Positions 1 to 64,000 of a stretch of DNA of 64,000 bases are shown here, one piece after another. Position numbers and translations under genes: made by a program. The stretch covers positions 62,001 through 126,000 of the forward strand of contig BAAHQB010000180.1 of NCBI GenBank assembly GCA_054601695.1. The letters are read 5' to 3'. How positions within the stretch are numbered: the first letter of the stretch is position 1; each line of letters starts with the position of its first letter. The notes below the pieces were generated by a model. It saw only the letters and a program-made list of their open reading frames with translations, ran no database searches and was not told where the DNA came from. Source of the stretch: Amorphochlora amoebiformis (Eukaryota; Cercozoa; Chlorarachniophyceae).

Positions 1-44
1 TCGGATATCTACATGCTCTTTGCGCACGCCGTGTAAATATGTAC

Positions 45-353
45 ATTAAGGTAAGCGACTAGTGAGATCACAGGCACTAGCTACGTGGGTGTACGTATAA
101 ATTCAGGAGGGCCGTGAAGTGAGAGTATATAAACTCGCCTTTTAACACATGCAGGAGGGATATCGATATTTCAGAAGGAGTATGTTTTTTTTTGCCCTGT
201 TAACATGTAGATCTCCTCGTGGTAAGAGAGGGAAAATACGGTCACATATTGGATTCGAATGATTGACCTGCTAGGCCCAAAGATGGAGATACACAGTAGC
301 AGTGAGACCCCCAGGGCCAACCTGAGTCCCCTCCGTCCGGAAGCACCCGCCAT
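45..353 (-). CDS. N-terminal exons of a secreted or membrane protein (partial)
   Basis: Three exon candidates run off the left edge. The first, 353-268, starts with ATG and encodes a basic N-terminus (MAGASGRRGLRL) followed by a hydrophobic core (ALGVSLLLCISIF) and GPS, a typical signal peptide or anchor. It ends at an AG/GTCAAT donor in phase 2. The next, 138-95, begins after an AAAAG acceptor and reads RVYILSLHGPPEFI in the matching phase, ending in phase 1. The third, 76-45, reads PVISLVAYLN. No family is recognised. The ATG is the only in-frame start near the hydrophobic segment. The weak points are the second and third acceptors. The gene lies in tandem with the dehydrogenase gene, whose stop is about 1.5 kb upstream of this ATG. 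Confidence 0.5.
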
Positions 354-1465
354 TTCGTGTCACCGTTGGGTCATATATTAACTATTCAATATGTGGGATA
401 TGATCTATGAATATGTATTTCCATCCCGGGATGCCCGGGCTTTTAATTTTTCGGACATTAATTCTGGTGTGCGATATATTTTGGCTAGATTAAATTTAAT
501 AAAATAATCCCCTGGGATTAATAAAATAATCCCGGGGGATTCGAATCGAAATATTGATTTTTGCGGATATCTAAGCATCCAATGGCCGACTGAACCATCA
601 ATATAAATTCAGTGATAAACTCCATACTTCAAGAGTCATACATCTAGCCTGTGATATGCACTTTAGATGCATACATATTTTTGTGAGCGGAAAAAAAAAA
701 ATTGATTTATACACATCTAGTTTTAACATTTGAATGTTTGCAAATATGAAAATTGATGATAATGTGATATTAGAAAAGGAATTATGAATTATGAAATTTG
801 AATTCAGAATCGAGGCCAGACCCTCATTAAATGTAAAATTATTATCAATTCTAGAATATATGTTCATTTCATGGCTGTCAGGGCAAAGTAACCGTTGCCT
901 AGCACATGTCACTTGTAACTGCATACAAGACGTATACAACAATCAAGTACTTGAATGATCAGCGTATATGTACTAAGTACAACGTATTACAAATTTATAT
1001 AATTGTAATTTGAAGATTTCAATTTGCACTCTATTATAATATCAAAGAAAATATTGAATATAATATCCGATAGCCAGTATAACAATAGTATCACAACAAT
1101 GTGAGACACTTATCTTCTATAATTACAGCGGTCTCATGTGATGCATGTATAAAGATAATATTGAATCCGAAATTCACTTCATGTATATGAAATTCGATGA
1201 TCGCACCAACTACATAATATTATAACTCTCGAGAAATGAGTTGCGAAGTCTTTTAGAGTTATAGCTTAGATCTGGCTAGTCTGGGCTCATGGGTTATGGG
1301 TTCCCACGACAGCGGCTGAGAAATAAGAAAATGGAACCCACGACAGCGGCTGAGAAATAGAAAATTTTCAGTTTAAAAAATTAATATTTGGACAGAAGAC
1401 TGAATGTCACGTACATTTGCGAGAATATCACCGTAATATCTTGTGCTATTATCAAATATTGTTTC

Positions 1466-1563
<98 letters not shown>

Positions 1564-1586
1564 GTGTGTATGTATATGTGTATGTA

Positions 1587-1617
<31 letters not shown>

Positions 1618-1638
1618 GTATATATATATGTACATATA

Positions 1639-1703
<65 letters not shown>

Positions 1704-1895
1704 CTGTAATATATATATATATATAGAAATATATATACATATACATACATATATATATATATATACATAGATATGAAATTAAATATACATCTCTACACAA
1801 AATATATTTTAATTTTGTAAATACATATATTCTACCCTCGTATTGTCTAAATGTATGTATTTATATACATAGTCAAATGGCCATATTAAGCATTA
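354..1895. other. Intergenic AT-rich stretch
   Basis: No gene is supported here. It separates the start of the left-edge gene from the stop of the dehydrogenase gene, so it should hold a promoter and a 3' flank, but I recognise no core promoter motif or AATAAA close to the stop. It contains two small direct repeats: a 22-bp period pair at 496-533 (TTAATAAAATAATCCC) and a 34-bp period pair at 1303-1325 and 1337-1359 (CCCACGACAGCGGCTGAGAA). A long TA array occupies about 1468-1790. A 114-codon minus-strand frame at 598-942 has no recognisable features. Confidence 0.6.
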
Positions 1896-15047
<13,152 letters not shown>

Positions 15048-15375
15048 TCCAAGACCGGAAGAAAAAAAAAAGAAACTCTGAGTTCTATTTTCGTGAACAA
15101 GGAAAGGCGGGAGGGGAATCAGCTAACCCTCGACGCGTTGCACCCCATGCCGCGATAGTAGTCACGTCTTCCGGTGGTGGGAAATTGGAGACTGGCAGAT
15201 ATCCATGTCAGCTGGGATAAATCTAGTCCCCGGGGATCGATATTTTATCAAAACTGGATATCTCATTTGATATGCATGCATATCTTACTAATAGATCCTT
15301 ACTACTGGATATATTGAAATATTGATATTCATATATTGTGTTATATTATACGTATTTCTAAATATGAATATGCAG
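15048..15375. other. Divergent intergenic region
   Basis: About 330 bp between the ATG of the minus-strand dehydrogenase gene (15047) and the first supported exon of the plus-strand gene (15376). It must contain the dehydrogenase promoter and probably the start of the plus-strand gene, whose first coding exon I could not identify. There is no TA array here, unlike the introns. No TATA or other core motif stands out from the AT-rich background. Confidence 0.5.
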
Positions 15376-18274
<2,899 letters not shown>

Positions 18275-18764
18275 GAAAAATTGTTAGGGTAGTTGTAGAT
18301 ACGTACCGATTGTCTTATGGTGTATACCTTTAGCGGTAATCGGTAAGTTCCTTTTGAATATTAAAACCTTATCACAGAAGTCATTCTAGTCATTGTGATA
18401 ATCGTTAATCTACTACATCTAACAAAGAGTTTGAGAACCGAAGACTACAACTTTACTAGCCTAGTAGAATATCTAAAATGATTCCAGCGCACACTTCAAG
18501 AGAGTTAGAAGTTGCAAGCACTCGATCTTCCCCCACAGATTCAAGCTACATCGCTCGCATTCTGGGTAATCGAACAGTTCTCGTTTAGATTTTAGGGTAC
18601 GTACTAGACCCATGCAGCCCATGCGACAGTAGATGTTAAACTAGTTCTAGTAAAAGGTCAAAACAATCTTGTTTACAATTACTAACTTGCTAGCCTTAAC
18701 AGAAAGCAAAGGCCCTGCGCTGAAACACGACGAATAATCTACATATATAATATCTAAACGACAT
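18275..18764. other. Convergent intergenic region
   Basis: About 490 bp between the stop codons of the plus-strand gene (18274) and the giant minus-strand gene (18765). It is unusually free of microsatellites. No exon, RNA gene or strong poly(A) signal was recognised. Confidence 0.5.
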
Positions 18765-63163
<44,399 letters not shown>

Positions 63164-63404
63164 CTAGAGTATATATAACGAGCGGCTATATTACTACATA
63201 ACACTAATCGATCATGCATGTTACACTCATCTCTAACCCTAATCCCCATCTAACCCTAATCCAATCTAACCCTAATCCAATCTAACCCTAATCCCATTCT
63301 AACCCTAATCCCGCCGGAGTTATACGGTTAGGGTGGGGATCAATTAGGTTAAGATTAGGCTAGCGCTAGGTCTACGGCAGGGAATACTACGGCTAGGGAC
63401 TAGG

Positions 63405-63478
<74 letters not shown>

Positions 63479-63507
63479 TATATATATATATATATATGTA
63501 ATATTTA

Positions 63508-63555
<48 letters not shown>

Positions 63556-64000
63556 ATTTCAGACTAGGGTTACGGTTGGGATTCGCTTAGGGGGTTGATA
63601 AATGGTCCAGATTGGTATTAGGGTTAGTAGAGTGATACAGTTAGGGTTGAGATGTAGGAACTAGGGCTAAGGTTGTTGGATTAGGGTTAGACGGTGATTA
63701 GGGTTAGATGGGGATTAGGGTTAGAGCGATAAGGGTTAGATGGGGATTAGGGTTAGATGGGGATTAGGGTTAGAGCGATTAGGGTTAGATGGGGATTAGG
63801 GTTAGACGGTGATGAGGGTTAGATGGGGATTAGGGTTAGAGCGATAAGGGTTAGATGGGGATTAGGGTTAGATGGGGATTAGGGTTGGAGTGATAAGGGT
63901 TAGATGGGGATTAGGGTTAGATGGGGATTAGGGTTAGAGCGATTAGGGTTAGATTGGGATTAGGGTTAGATGGGGATTAGGGTTAGATGGGGATTAGGGT

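Overview
The window is eukaryotic nuclear DNA. Most of it is TA dinucleotide arrays (TATATA and TGTATA types), degenerate interstitial telomere tracts of the TTAGGG type, and polypyrimidine or polypurine tracts. The telomere motif argues against land plants, apicomplexans and ciliates. I cannot name the species; a microsatellite-rich protist or alga is my guess. The long open frames made of alternating Ile/Tyr, Ser/Leu, Asn/Pro or Leu/Thr are translated simple repeats and are not genes.

The real genes are broken into very short exons, about 20-115 bp, apart from some larger ones of 240-450 bp. They sit in the small non-repetitive islands between TA arrays. I found them by reading each island for an AG-ended acceptor, a GT (occasionally GC) donor and an open frame, and then testing whether intron phase matched from island to island. 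Layout: (1) 45-353, minus strand, first exons of a secreted or membrane protein that runs off the left edge. (2) 1896-15047, minus strand, a complete 21-exon gene for an extended short-chain dehydrogenase/reductase of the RmlD / MAT2B type, 351 codons, every junction in phase. (3) 15376-18274, plus strand, a divergent gene of unknown function with one membrane segment and two very short introns. (4) 18765-63163, minus strand, more than 50 exon candidates that read as one giant membrane protein: NHL beta-propeller repeats, a Thr/Pro/Ser-rich stalk, extracellular domains resembling IPT/TIG, a cysteine-rich module, a multipass membrane region and a cytosolic tail. Its 5' end probably lies beyond the right edge. 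Most neighbouring junctions are in phase; a handful are not and are flagged.

The most unusual feature is a recurrent relation between tandem repeats and exon edges. Many minisatellites and short duplications in the introns are copies of one edge of the neighbouring exon with its splice site. Copies of the 5' edge (acceptor plus first exon bases) lie upstream of the intact exon; copies of the 3' edge (last exon bases plus donor) lie downstream. Large arrays of this kind lie at 29930-31240, 39310-41125, 58440-58770, 59156-59445, 60128-60575 and 61600-62234, with many single decayed copies. The introns therefore carry long series of decoy splice sites.

All gene models come from reading the sequence by eye. 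No alignment, HMM search or transcript data were available.
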